Made by a program: the position numbers and the translations under genes. The notes under the pieces were generated by a model. That model searched no databases and was not told the origin of the DNA. It worked only from the letters and a program-made list of their open reading frames with translations. From CBDATA01 sp965202845 (GTDB taxonomy: Bacteria; Acidobacteriota; Vicinamibacteria; Marinacidobacterales; Marinacidobacteraceae), in assembly GCA_965202845.1 (NCBI GenBank), contig OZ241856.1, forward strand, positions 1,674,001 to 1,738,000: a stretch of DNA of 64,000 nucleotides, in the 5' to 3' direction. The number at the start of each line of letters is the position of its first letter. Position 1 is the stretch's first letter. Shown one piece after another: positions 1 to 8,629 of this stretch.

Positions 1-196
1 CTCCCGCTGGGAGAGCCGCAGCCCGACCGGCCGGGGCTGCCCTTGCCTCCTCCGCCTCCGCGACGGCGCCGATGTGGTGGGCGAAACCGCCGGGATCGAG
101 GCCAACGGCGCGCTGCGGGTGCGGATCGGGAAGGAAACCAGGATCGTCCACGCGAGCGACGCGGTCGCCATCCGGCATCACCGCGGCGCCGGATAA
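1..196 (+). CDS. birA: Biotin--[acetyl-CoA-carboxylase] ligase, C-terminal fragment
   Basis: Only the last 64 codons are in the window; the gene starts upstream. The readable protein ends with a small beta-barrel pattern, GDGADVVGETAGIEANGAL-like, followed by a charged strand and HASDAVAIRH. This matches the BPL C-terminal (SH3-like) domain that follows the catalytic domain of biotin protein ligases, where a 'G.a.GId..G.L' core is typical. The enzyme attaches biotin to the carrier protein of acetyl-CoA carboxylase. The catalytic domain is not visible, so the call rests on this tail alone. The next gene starts 15 bases downstream on the same strand, suggesting an operon. Confidence 0.6.
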   Translation, partial: SRWESRSPTGRGCPCLLRLRDGADVVGETAGIEANGALRVRIGKETRIVHASDAVAIRHHRGAG

Positions 197-211
197 CACC
201 GGGCGTTCGGC

Positions 212-808
212 ATGGGGCCGCCCGCTCCCGACTACCTGCGGGAGATCGAGCGGGTGTTCGTCGCCCTCCGCCGGGGCGGCGCGCCGTTCCTTGCGCCCGC
301 CGACTGGGAGGTGGCGAGCCGCTGGGAATCCCGCGGCATCCCCCTGGAGGTGGCGATCTCCGGGATGCGCCGGACCTTCGAGAGGGACGACCCGGGCTCC
401 CGGGCGCGGCTGCGAGCCTGTTCGGCGGCGGTGGAAGCGGACTGGAAGCGCCGCCGGCGGGCCGCGATGGGAAGCGGGGAGGCGATCCGCCCGTCGCTCG
501 CCGAACAGCTCCGGGAGTGGACGCCCCCGGAGGATCTGCCGGCCCGGACCCGGGAGCGGCTCCTCGATCAGGCGGCTCGGGCGGCGGCGAGTCTGGGCGA
601 CGGCGAGCCGCCGCGCGCGGTGCAAGACGCCCTGCTCGGCGCCTGCGTCGAGGCGCTGCCGCCGGAGCGCCGGGAGGCGCTGGACGCCGAAGCGACCCGC
701 GCCGTCGAGGGATACCGCTCCCGGATGCCGGACGCCGCATTCCGCGACCTGAAGCGCGACGCCGCGCGCCGCGAGGCTGCGCGCCTCCTGCGCCTTCCCT
801 TCGCCTGA
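212..808 (+). CDS. Uncharacterised 198-residue protein between birA and comEC
   Basis: I do not recognise this protein. It is soluble, rich in Arg, Glu and Ala and probably mostly helical, with no signal peptide or membrane segment. Its N-terminal 60 residues carry the most distinctive text: an aromatic-rich helix (DYLREIERVFVALRRGGAPF), then a WEVASRW...GIPLEVAISGMRRTFER segment that could be a compact helical DNA- or protein-binding module. The C-terminal part has regularly spaced charged residues. It lies 15 bases after birA and 10 bases before comEC on the same strand, so it is probably co-transcribed with both. The start at 212 is the first ATG after the birA stop that gives a full-length frame. 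Confidence 0.6.
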   Translation: MGPPAPDYLREIERVFVALRRGGAPFLAPADWEVASRWESRGIPLEVAISGMRRTFERDDPGSRARLRACSAAVEADWKRRRRAAMGSGEAIRPSLAEQLREWTPPEDLPARTRERLLDQAARAAASLGDGEPPRAVQDALLGACVEALPPERREALDAEATRAVEGYRSRMPDAAFRDLKRDAARREAARLLRLPFA

Positions 809-818
809 AGCCCTTCCG

Positions 819-3206
819 ATGCGGGGATTCGCGGCGGCGCCGCTGCTCGCGCTGGCCGGCGCCTTCTTTCTCGGGATCGCGCTGCCGGGGATTCTCCCGG
901 TTCCCGTCAGCATCGGGGCCTCCATCCTCCTGCTCGCCGGCGCCGCCGGTTGCGGCTGGATGGACCGGCCCCGCTCCGCCACCGCCCTGCTGCTGTTCGC
1001 CGCCTGCGCCGCCGGAGCGGCGAACCGGCCGATCCCGCCGGAGCAGGGGCCGCTGCGGGCCGCCGTCGATGAGATCGGTCCCGAGCGCCTGAAGCGCCCG
1101 GTGCGGCTCGCCGGAACCCTGACCCGCTCGCCGGAGGATTTCAGCGACCGGACCGCCCTGCGGCTCCGAGTCGAAGAAATCCATGCCAACCGGCGACGGT
1201 TTCACGCCCTCGGGTTCGCCAGCGTCCAGGTCGCCGGCGAACACCGGCATCTTCTCCGCGATCTCGCCCGCGGCTCCCAAGTGGAGGTCTGGGCGCGGGT
1301 CGCCCGAAGGCGCCCTCCGGGGAATCCGGGCGGCCGGGAGGCGAGCGGTCCGGTAGGACTCTTCGGAAACGCCAAGAGCGCGCTGCTGGTCGTCGAAACC
1401 CGGCCGGCGCCGGCGTTCCACCGCCTGATCCGCCGCCTGCGGCTCGGCATCCGGGACCGGTTTCTGGACGCCGACGTCTCCCGGAAGGCCGCCGCGGTGC
1501 TGGTCGCCATCCTGATCGGCGACCGGACGCTCGCCGCCGGCGACGTCGTCCGATCCTTCCGGGACGCCGGCACGCTCCACGTCATGGCGGTCAGCGGACT
1601 CCACGTCGGGCTGGTGAGCCTGCTCCTCTACGGGGCGCTCCTGCTCCTGGGGACCGGACGCCGCGCCGCCCTCACCCTGATCCTGATCCTGCTCCCCCTG
1701 TACGCGGCGCTTTCCGGCGGAAGCCCGTCGGTGCTGCGCGCCACCCTGATGGCGTCGGCGGTGATCCTGGGGATCCGGTTCGGAATCGCCGGTTCGCCCC
1801 TGAACGGGATCGGACTCGCCGCGCTCCTGCTGCTGGCTTGGGATCCCTGGAACGCCAGCGACGTGGGATTCCAACTCAGCTTCGCCGCCACCCTGGCGAT
1901 CGTCGCGGTTCTGGGAAAGCGGCGCGATCCGGCGGAAGGCGCCTGGGACCCGCCCGGCCGCTGGCGGCGCCTCGGACGCTGGGGTTCCGGGGCGGTCGCC
2001 GTCACCCTCGCCGCCCAGCTGGGCGTCTTCCCGGTGGTCGCCTGGCATTTCCATCGCGTGGTGCTGGCCGCGATCCCGGCGTCGGTTCCCGCGACCCTGC
2101 TTGCCGGGCCGCTCCTCGGCTTCGGCTTCGGCTGGCTGCTCCTGGGAAGCGTTCCCCTGATCGGTCCCCTCCTGCTGGCCGGCGCCGGGCTGGCCGCCGA
2201 GGCGCTGCTTGCGGTCAGCGCGTGGGGCGCGGCGCTCCCCTTCGCCACTTCGGGGATCGCCGCCCCCGGCTGGCCGTTCCTGGCCGCCTGGTTCGCGCTC
2301 GCCCTCGCCGTCCTGGCTGTCCGCGGCCGGATGGTCTGGCTCCCGTCGCTCGCCCTCCTCGGGATGGCGCTGCTCCTTGCGCCCCGGGCGACCGGCGGCG
2401 ACGGCGCCCTCCGGGTGACGGCGCTCGACGTCGGGATGGGGGACGCCCTGGCGCTGGGGCTGCCCGCCGGCGGATCGGTGGTGGTGGACGCCGGCGCCGC
2501 CTACGGCGACTTCAGCGCCGGGGAGCGGGTGGTGGCGCCGTTCCTCTTCGAGACCGGAGGCCTTCCGGTGCGCGCCGCGGTGGCCACCCACGGCGACCTG
2601 GACCACATCGGGGGCTTTTTCGGCCTCTTCCGCGAGGTGCGGGCGCATTCCTTCTGGCGCGGCGACGGGCTGGTCGCCGACCGGCGCCCGGCGGTCGATT
2701 CCCTGCGCCGGGACATCCGCCGCCGGGAGATTCCGACCCGCCTGCTCCGGACCGGCGAGGAGTTCGCGTTCGGCGGCGCCTGGTTCCGCGTGCTGTTCGC
2801 CGACCCGCCGGTCGCGCCGGGAAGCACGAACGAGGGCTCGCTGGTGCTGATGGTGGAATACGCCGGCGTCCGGACGCTGCTGACCGGCGACGCCGGCGCG
2901 CCCACCGAGCGGCTACTTCTCGAGCGCCACCGGGACGATCTCGCCGCCGACGTCCTCAAGGTGGGGCACCACGGGAGTCGTTTCTCGACCGTCCCGGAGT
3001 TCCTCGAGGCGGTGCGTCCCCGGATCGCGATCGTCTCCGCCCGGGAGGACGAGCGGCGGCGGCTGCCGGACCCGGAAGTCCTGCGGCGGCTTCGCGCCCG
3101 GGGCGCCCGGGTGCTCCGCACCGACCGGGACGGCGCGGTGACCGTGCGGATCGGACCGGACGGGACGCTGAGCGTCCGCGCCTACCGGTCCTCTTCATCC
3201 CCCTGA
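819..3206 (+). CDS. comEC: ComEC/Rec2-type DNA uptake channel
   Basis: The 795-residue protein has the full ComEC architecture: N-terminal membrane segments and a DUF4131-like region (about 1-170), the Competence transmembrane domain (about 220-500) with its GDRTL...SGLHVGLV signature, and a C-terminal metallo-beta-lactamase-like domain (about 530-790). The last domain keeps HGDLDHIGG, the TGDAG strand and VGHHGSR. ComEC forms the inner-membrane channel for single-stranded DNA in natural transformation, and the C-terminal domain is thought to degrade or process one strand. No other competence gene is nearby, which is common. The 3' end overlaps the convergent mazG by 25 bases. Confidence 0.93.
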   Translation: MRGFAAAPLLALAGAFFLGIALPGILPVPVSIGASILLLAGAAGCGWMDRPRSATALLLFAACAAGAANRPIPPEQGPLRAAVDEIGPERLKRPVRLAGTLTRSPEDFSDRTALRLRVEEIHANRRRFHALGFASVQVAGEHRHLLRDLARGSQVEVWARVARRRPPGNPGGREASGPVGLFGNAKSALLVVETRPAPAFHRLIRRLRLGIRDRFLDADVSRKAAAVLVAILIGDRTLAAGDVVRSFRDAGTLHVMAVSGLHVGLVSLLLYGALLLLGTGRRAALTLILILLPLYAALSGGSPSVLRATLMASAVILGIRFGIAGSPLNGIGLAALLLLAWDPWNASDVGFQLSFAATLAIVAVLGKRRDPAEGAWDPPGRWRRLGRWGSGAVAVTLAAQLGVFPVVAWHFHRVVLAAIPASVPATLLAGPLLGFGFGWLLLGSVPLIGPLLLAGAGLAAEALLAVSAWGAALPFATSGIAAPGWPFLAAWFALALAVLAVRGRMVWLPSLALLGMALLLAPRATGGDGALRVTALDVGMGDALALGLPAGGSVVVDAGAAYGDFSAGERVVAPFLFETGGLPVRAAVATHGDLDHIGGFFGLFREVRAHSFWRGDGLVADRRPAVDSLRRDIRRREIPTRLLRTGEEFAFGGAWFRVLFADPPVAPGSTNEGSLVLMVEYAGVRTLLTGDAGAPTERLLLERHRDDLAADVLKVGHHGSRFSTVPEFLEAVRPRIAIVSAREDERRRLPDPEVLRRLRARGARVLRTDRDGAVTVRIGPDGTLSVRAYRSSSSP

Positions 3207-3820
3207 ACCCGCGCCCGGAGCGCGGTTTCCGGATCGACCCCGGCCCGCTTCGCCGCGTCCGCCACCTGGAGGAGGAGCTCGCCGAACGCCTGCTTCCCCG
3301 CGCGCCCTTCGCCTCCGGAAAGCGCCGATTCGAGGGCGGCGACCGCCCGGTGGGCCTTGGCGGCCCGCAACCGGATCGATGGGGAGGAGGGGGTCGCATC
3401 CGGCGGGCGGGCGTCCGCTTCCCGCGCCTTGGCCGCCTCCCAACTCGCAAGCGCCTCCCCGCTGTTCGCCGCCCGCGGGCCGTCGCCGAACACGTGCGGG
3501 TGGCGGCGGATGAGCTTGTCGGCGATCCCGCGGGCCACTTCGGCCATCCCGAAGCGCCCCTCCTCGGCGGCGATCCGGGCGAGAAACACCACCTGGAGCA
3601 GCAGATCGCCGCATTCCTCCCGGATCGCCTCCGGGTCGCCGGACTCGATGGCCTCCACCAGCTCGTGCGCTTCCTCGATCACGTGGGGGCGAAGCGAGCG
3701 GAAGGTCTGCTCGCGGTCCCAGGGGCAGCCTTCCGGCCCCCGCAGCGTCGCCATCGTGTCGAGGAGCCGTCGCAACTCGACCAGATCGGCGCCGGGTTCC
3801 GATGTTCGGGTTTCGCTCAT
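3182..3820 (-). CDS. mazG: MazG nucleoside triphosphate pyrophosphohydrolase
   Basis: The 212-residue protein has the all-alpha MazG fold signature. WDREQTFRSLRPHVIEEAHE contains the EExxE metal site, and about 20 residues later EECGDLLLQVVF supplies the ExxD half. The family hydrolyses NTPs or dNTPs to monophosphates and pyrophosphate, clearing aberrant nucleotides. It is shorter than the E. coli protein (263), and the second MazG repeat is reduced. The start at 3820 overlaps the stop of the upstream restriction-modification gene in an ATGA arrangement, so translation is probably coupled. That pairing is unusual and may be functional. Confidence 0.9.
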   Translation of the reverse strand: MSETRTSEPGADLVELRRLLDTMATLRGPEGCPWDREQTFRSLRPHVIEEAHELVEAIESGDPEAIREECGDLLLQVVFLARIAAEEGRFGMAEVARGIADKLIRRHPHVFGDGPRAANSGEALASWEAAKAREADARPPDATPSSPSIRLRAAKAHRAVAALESALSGGEGRAGKQAFGELLLQVADAAKRAGVDPETALRARVQGDEEDR

Positions 3821-6615
3821 GAGACCTGGGGCCTCGAACGGATGGCGCGACGTCGGCGCTTCTTCTTGCGGGAGGCGGTCAGCGGCTTCCGCATCCGCTC
3901 GTAGAGCGGGAAGAGATGCTCGATCCGTTCGCGCTCGGAGGCGAATTTCTTCCCGGGGCGGTACAGCCTGTCCACCGCCCGGTCGAGGTTCCGGTGGGCG
4001 TTGCGGAGATCCGGGGGCATGAGGTCCGGGTCGTAGAGGTTGGCGAGCGTCGCCTTCGGGTGGGCGACGCGGGCGGCGATCACCGCCGAGGCGAGCGTCT
4101 CCAGTTTCGAGCGGTCGGCGCCTTCCGGCAGGGGCGGAAAGGTGTTGTAGACGACTCCGGCCGAATACCGGTAGTCGCTCTTGAGCCGTCCGCCGATGTG
4201 CCGCAGCCACGCCATGTGCATCGCCGAGGTCAGCAGCGCGAAGTCGGTCAAGGTGGCGTCTTGAAGCACCAAGGTCGCATCGCTCGGAATGACCGGCGGC
4301 TCCAGCCAGCCGATGGGGGCGTATTTCCGTCGCTCGGAACTCACCCGCGGAATCATCAAAAACGGCGCGGTGGGGAACACCCTGTGGTTGTAGAGATTCG
4401 GCGCTTCTGCGAGTTTCCGGGTCGGTTCCGCCCGACATCCCAGCCGAAACCGGCGCACCGCCGCCAGCCGTTCCCGCACCTTGGGCAACCGCGCCAGGAC
4501 GCGGGGCGAAGCGTCATGCATCTCCAGGATCCAGCGCTCAACTCCCTGCAGAAATTCCCGCGCCCCCACATAGGGACGCAGGAAGGGCGCGGCGTCCGGC
4601 TCCGCGGCGAGGAACGCCGCGCGCTCAACGGCGTCGAAAATGAGATGCCCGCCGTCGATCGGCTGCGACCCCATGACCAGCCGGGGCATCCCGTTGATCG
4701 GCCGCGCCTCCTCCCGCACCGTCAGATGCGGGTCGGCGAGACCGTCGGCATCAAAGAGGTAGGGCGAGATCGTCCGGTGCCGACTCTCGTGGGGTTCGCC
4801 CTTCGCGTCCTCGTAGGAGAAAAGCCGCCGCTCCGGCGGGGGCGCGCCCGAAAGGCCGAGGATCACCACATACACATGGGCGACTCCGCGAGCCTCCGAA
4901 CTCCACTTGAAGGTCCGGTGCGCGAACGCGATCTCCAGACCGAAACGCCCGAACAGCACCGGCCAAAGCTGCGCCGCCTGCTCCCCCTGGGTGATCGAGT
5001 TGGTGGCCACGAAGCCGATCCGCATCCCGCTCCCCCTCGCGTACTCCCCCGCCTTGATGAACCACGCCGCCACATAGTCCAGCGTCCCCCCGCTCCCACC
5101 GAGCCCCGCAACCCGCCGCGTCTGCTCCCGTCGATGCGCCGCCTGGTGCTTCGAACCCCCAAACGGCGGGTTCCCGAACACGAACGAACACCGAGCCGGC
5201 GCCAGCAACTCCGACCATTCCACCTCCAGCGCGTCGGCATGCAGAATCCGAGGCGAACGCTCCAGCGGAATCCGGACGAACGCCTGCCCGAAACGATGCC
5301 CCAACTCCACGTTCATGATGTGATCCATCATCCAGAGCGCCGTCTCGGCGATCCGCGCCGCGAACTCCCCGATCTCGATCCCGTGGAACTGGTGGACGTT
5401 CAGCCGCGAGAACAGCTGTCCCGGCGCCATCCCGTTCTCCCGAACCAGAATCTCGTCCAGAACCTCGATCTCCAGCCGCCGCAGCTCCCGGTAGGCGACG
5501 ATCAGGAAGTTGCCGCAGCCGCACGCCGGATCGAGGAAGGCGAGCGCGCCGAGTCTCCGGTGGAACTCCTGGAGCCGCGCCCGCCGCCCCCGCTTCAGCC
5601 CCCTGATGCGGGCGAACTCGGCGCGCAGGTCGTCGAGAAACAGCGGCTCGATGACCTTCAGGATGTTCGCCTCGGTGGTGTAGTGGGCGCCCTGGGCGCG
5701 GCGCTCCTCGGGGTCCATCACCGACTGGAAGAGCGAACCGAAGATCGCCGGCGAGATGACCGACCAGTCGAACCGGCTCGCGTCCAGCAGCTGCCGCCGC
5801 ATCCGCGAAGTGAACGCCGGGATACGAATCCGCTCCCGGAACAAGTCGCCGTTCACGTGCGGGAAGCGGGCGAGGTCCTCGTCGAGGGTCGCCTGCCGCT
5901 CGCCTTCCGGGGTGTCCAGCACTTCGAAGAGCTGGTGAAGCCACGGGCCGAGGTCGCTGCCGTCCTCCCGGGTCCGGGTCTCGAGGAACTCCAGCAGCAG
6001 GTCGCGCGGCTCGAATATGCCGGTGTTGTCGGCGAACAGGCAGAAGACGATCCGCACCAGGAAGCGCTCCAGGTCGTGCCCCCGGTAGCCCGCCGCCGCC
6101 AGCGAGTCGTGGAGCCTCCCCATCAACTCGGCGGCCTTGATGTTGGCGGGGTCCTGATCGCGGAAGGTTCGCCGCTGGAGTCCCAGGATGAACCCGAACC
6201 GGTCGATGTGGCTCGGCAGGTCGGCGAGCGCGAAGGTGAAGGACTCCCCCGACTCCAGGTCGTGCAGATCGAAAGTGCGGAAATCGCTGACCAGGATGTG
6301 GCGCGGGCGCTCGTATTCGGGGAGCGCGTCGAAGTACCCCCCGGCCTGGTCGTAGGCGGCGCGCAGGTCGCCCCCGGCGCTCTTCTGCTCGACGATCAGC
6401 GTTCCCGGCCAGAAGAGGTCGATGAGGCCGGCCCGATGGTCAAGCTTCCGGACGCGCGCCTCGAAGAAGCGGGCGACGCTCCGCCGCCGCACCCCGAAGA
6501 TGGCGAAGAACTCGTTGTAGAAGCTCTGGGTTTCCCCCTTCTCGTAAGTCGCATCCTTCCAGTCCTCGGCGAAGAGGGCGGCCCGCGCCCGAATTTCATT
6601 CCACGAGAGGCGCAT
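3817..6615 (-). CDS. Type IIL restriction-modification enzyme, MmeI family
   Basis: This single 932-residue polypeptide combines endonuclease, adenine methyltransferase and target recognition, as in MmeI (919 residues). The N-terminal nuclease motif is intact: D66, then E76-Q-K78, the same D-X9-EXK spacing as MmeI's catalytic triad. A helical linker runs to about residue 300. The methyltransferase follows, with SAM motif I LDPACGCGNF (361-370) and catalytic NPPF (482-485). The recognition region and C-terminal domain come last, ending in a Lys/Arg-rich tail. Such enzymes methylate one strand and cut about 20 bases away. No separate restriction or specificity gene is needed. It is divergent from acs and coupled to mazG downstream. 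Confidence 0.9.
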   Translation of the reverse strand: MRLSWNEIRARAALFAEDWKDATYEKGETQSFYNEFFAIFGVRRRSVARFFEARVRKLDHRAGLIDLFWPGTLIVEQKSAGGDLRAAYDQAGGYFDALPEYERPRHILVSDFRTFDLHDLESGESFTFALADLPSHIDRFGFILGLQRRTFRDQDPANIKAAELMGRLHDSLAAAGYRGHDLERFLVRIVFCLFADNTGIFEPRDLLLEFLETRTREDGSDLGPWLHQLFEVLDTPEGERQATLDEDLARFPHVNGDLFRERIRIPAFTSRMRRQLLDASRFDWSVISPAIFGSLFQSVMDPEERRAQGAHYTTEANILKVIEPLFLDDLRAEFARIRGLKRGRRARLQEFHRRLGALAFLDPACGCGNFLIVAYRELRRLEIEVLDEILVRENGMAPGQLFSRLNVHQFHGIEIGEFAARIAETALWMMDHIMNVELGHRFGQAFVRIPLERSPRILHADALEVEWSELLAPARCSFVFGNPPFGGSKHQAAHRREQTRRVAGLGGSGGTLDYVAAWFIKAGEYARGSGMRIGFVATNSITQGEQAAQLWPVLFGRFGLEIAFAHRTFKWSSEARGVAHVYVVILGLSGAPPPERRLFSYEDAKGEPHESRHRTISPYLFDADGLADPHLTVREEARPINGMPRLVMGSQPIDGGHLIFDAVERAAFLAAEPDAAPFLRPYVGAREFLQGVERWILEMHDASPRVLARLPKVRERLAAVRRFRLGCRAEPTRKLAEAPNLYNHRVFPTAPFLMIPRVSSERRKYAPIGWLEPPVIPSDATLVLQDATLTDFALLTSAMHMAWLRHIGGRLKSDYRYSAGVVYNTFPPLPEGADRSKLETLASAVIAARVAHPKATLANLYDPDLMPPDLRNAHRNLDRAVDRLYRPGKKFASERERIEHLFPLYERMRKPLTASRKKKRRRRAIRSRPQVS

Positions 6616-6670
6616 GCGTAGGGAATACTACCGGCGGCCAGGCGCGTCTCCGCCATAGAATCCGCAGTCC

Positions 6671-8629
6671 ATGTCCGACTCCGCGGCCCCCGAAATCGAA
6701 AGCCTGCTGCACGAAACGCGCATCCACCCGCCGCCGAAGGGGTTCCGCGAAGCCGCCCACATCCGGGACGACTCCATCTACGAGGAGGCGGAACGCGATC
6801 CGGAGCGTTTCTGGGAAAAGCAGGCCGAGCGGCTGGAATGGAGCCGGAAGTGGGACCGGGTTCTCGAAGGGAAGCCGCCGTTCGTCCGCTGGTTCCCTGG
6901 CGGCGCGCTCAACGCCAGCGTGAACTGCCTGGATCGGCATCTGGCCGCCGGAAACGGAGACCGGACGGCGCTCCTCTTCGAGGGCGAACCGGGCGACCGC
7001 CGCGCGCTCACCTGGCGGGACCTCCACCGCGAAGTCTGCCGGTTCGCGGGCGCCTTGCGCCGGCTCGGCGTCCGGAAGGGCGACCGGGTCGCCATCTACC
7101 TGCCGATGATTCCCGAGCTTCCGATCGCCATGCTCGCCTGCGCGCGGATCGGGGCGCCGCACAGCGTGGTGTTCGCCGGCTTTTCGGCCCAGGCGCTCCG
7201 CGACCGCATCAACGACGCCGAGGCGCGGGTGCTGGTCACCGCCGACGGCGGCTACCGACGGGGCAAGGTCACGCCGCTCAAGGCGCTCGCCGACGAAGCG
7301 CTCGAGAACACGCCGAGCATCACCGCCGCGGTGGTGGCGCGCCGCACCGGCGAGGACGTTCCGATGAAGGCGGGCCGCGACTTCGACTGGGAGACGCTCG
7401 CTGCGGAAGCCGAAGGCGAAGACGCCGAACCCGCGGAGATGGACGCCGAGGACATCCTCTACATCCTCTACACCTCCGGCACCACCGGCAAGCCGAAGGG
7501 GATCGTGCATACCACCGGCGGCTACCTCACCGGAGTCGTCGCCACCGCCCGGGCCGTCTTCGACCTGAAGCCGGAGAGCGACGTCTGGTGGGCGGCGGCC
7601 GACATCGGCTGGGTGACCGGCCATTCCTACATCGTCTACGGCCCGATGGCGCTCGGCGTCACCCAGGTTCTCTACGAAGGCGCCATCGACTGGCCGGACC
7701 GGAGCCGGCTCTGGTCGATGGTCGAGCGCTACCGAGTCACCTGCTTCTACACCGCGCCCACCGCGATCCGGGCGTTCATGAAATGGGGCCGCGAGCACCC
7801 GGCGAGCCGCGATCTCTCCTCGCTCCGGCTTCTCGGCACGGTGGGAGAGCCGATCAACCCGGAGGCTTGGACCTGGTACCACCGGGAGATCGGGGGCGGA
7901 CGCTGCCCGGTGGTCGACACCTGGTGGCAGACCGAGACCGGAATGGTGATGTGCGCCCCGCTTCCCGGAATCACCGACCTGAAGCCCGGCTCCGCGACCC
8001 GCGCCTTCCCCGGCGTCGCGCTCGAAGTCCGCACCGGGGACGGAAACCCGGTTCCGGTGGGCGGCGGCCTCCTCGCCATCACCCGACCCTGGCCGGCCAT
8101 GCTGCGGGGCATCTGGGGCGACGAGCAGCGCTTCCGGGACACCTACTGGCGCCGCTGGGAGGAGGGCGTCTACTTCCCCGCCGACGGGGCCCGAAGGGAC
8201 GAGGACGGCTACTTCTGGATACTCGGGAGGGTGGACGACGTGCTGAACGTCTCCGGCCACCGCATCGGGACGATGGAGATCGAAAGCGCGCTGGTAGAGC
8301 ACGACGCGGTGGCCGAGGCGGCGGTCGTCGGCCGCCCGCACGACATCAAGGGGGAATGCGTGGTGGCCTACGTCGTCCTCCGGGAAGGCGTGGAGCGCAG
8401 CGAGACGCTCCTCCCCGAACTGCGGGAGCAGGTCGCGCGGGCCATCGGCCCCATCGCCCGCCCCGACGACATCTTCCTGGCCGCCGACGTTCCGAAAACC
8501 CGATCCGGGAAGATCATGCGCCGCCTGCTGCGCGACATCGCAGCGGGCAAGACCATCGGAGACACAACCACCCTGGCCGATCCGGACGTGGTGGCGCGGC
8601 TCCGGGAGGAGTACGGTGATGAGGACTGA
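6671..8629 (+). CDS. acs: Acetyl-CoA synthetase
   Basis: The 652-residue AMP-forming acetate--CoA ligase matches the usual family length. Motifs include the phosphate-binding loop YTSGTTGKPKG, the substrate and A5 motif DTWWQTETG, the hinge and A8 region with the GRVDDVLNVSGHR segment, and the C-terminal PKTRSGKIMRR. The Lys in that last motif is the one acetylated to inactivate Acs in other bacteria. It converts acetate, ATP and CoA into acetyl-CoA in the cytosol for acetate assimilation. The gene runs divergently from the MmeI-like enzyme across a 55-base gap. It overlaps the start of pepA, so the two are likely co-transcribed. Confidence 0.96.
   Translation: MSDSAAPEIESLLHETRIHPPPKGFREAAHIRDDSIYEEAERDPERFWEKQAERLEWSRKWDRVLEGKPPFVRWFPGGALNASVNCLDRHLAAGNGDRTALLFEGEPGDRRALTWRDLHREVCRFAGALRRLGVRKGDRVAIYLPMIPELPIAMLACARIGAPHSVVFAGFSAQALRDRINDAEARVLVTADGGYRRGKVTPLKALADEALENTPSITAAVVARRTGEDVPMKAGRDFDWETLAAEAEGEDAEPAEMDAEDILYILYTSGTTGKPKGIVHTTGGYLTGVVATARAVFDLKPESDVWWAAADIGWVTGHSYIVYGPMALGVTQVLYEGAIDWPDRSRLWSMVERYRVTCFYTAPTAIRAFMKWGREHPASRDLSSLRLLGTVGEPINPEAWTWYHREIGGGRCPVVDTWWQTETGMVMCAPLPGITDLKPGSATRAFPGVALEVRTGDGNPVPVGGGLLAITRPWPAMLRGIWGDEQRFRDTYWRRWEEGVYFPADGARRDEDGYFWILGRVDDVLNVSGHRIGTMEIESALVEHDAVAEAAVVGRPHDIKGECVVAYVVLREGVERSETLLPELREQVARAIGPIARPDDIFLAADVPKTRSGKIMRRLLRDIAAGKTIGDTTTLADPDVVARLREEYGDED

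Noticed and set aside
3916..6621. 900-codon plus-strand frame opposite the MmeI-like enzyme
   Set aside because: Composition is a mirror of the real gene, no motifs; the minus strand has full enzyme motifs.
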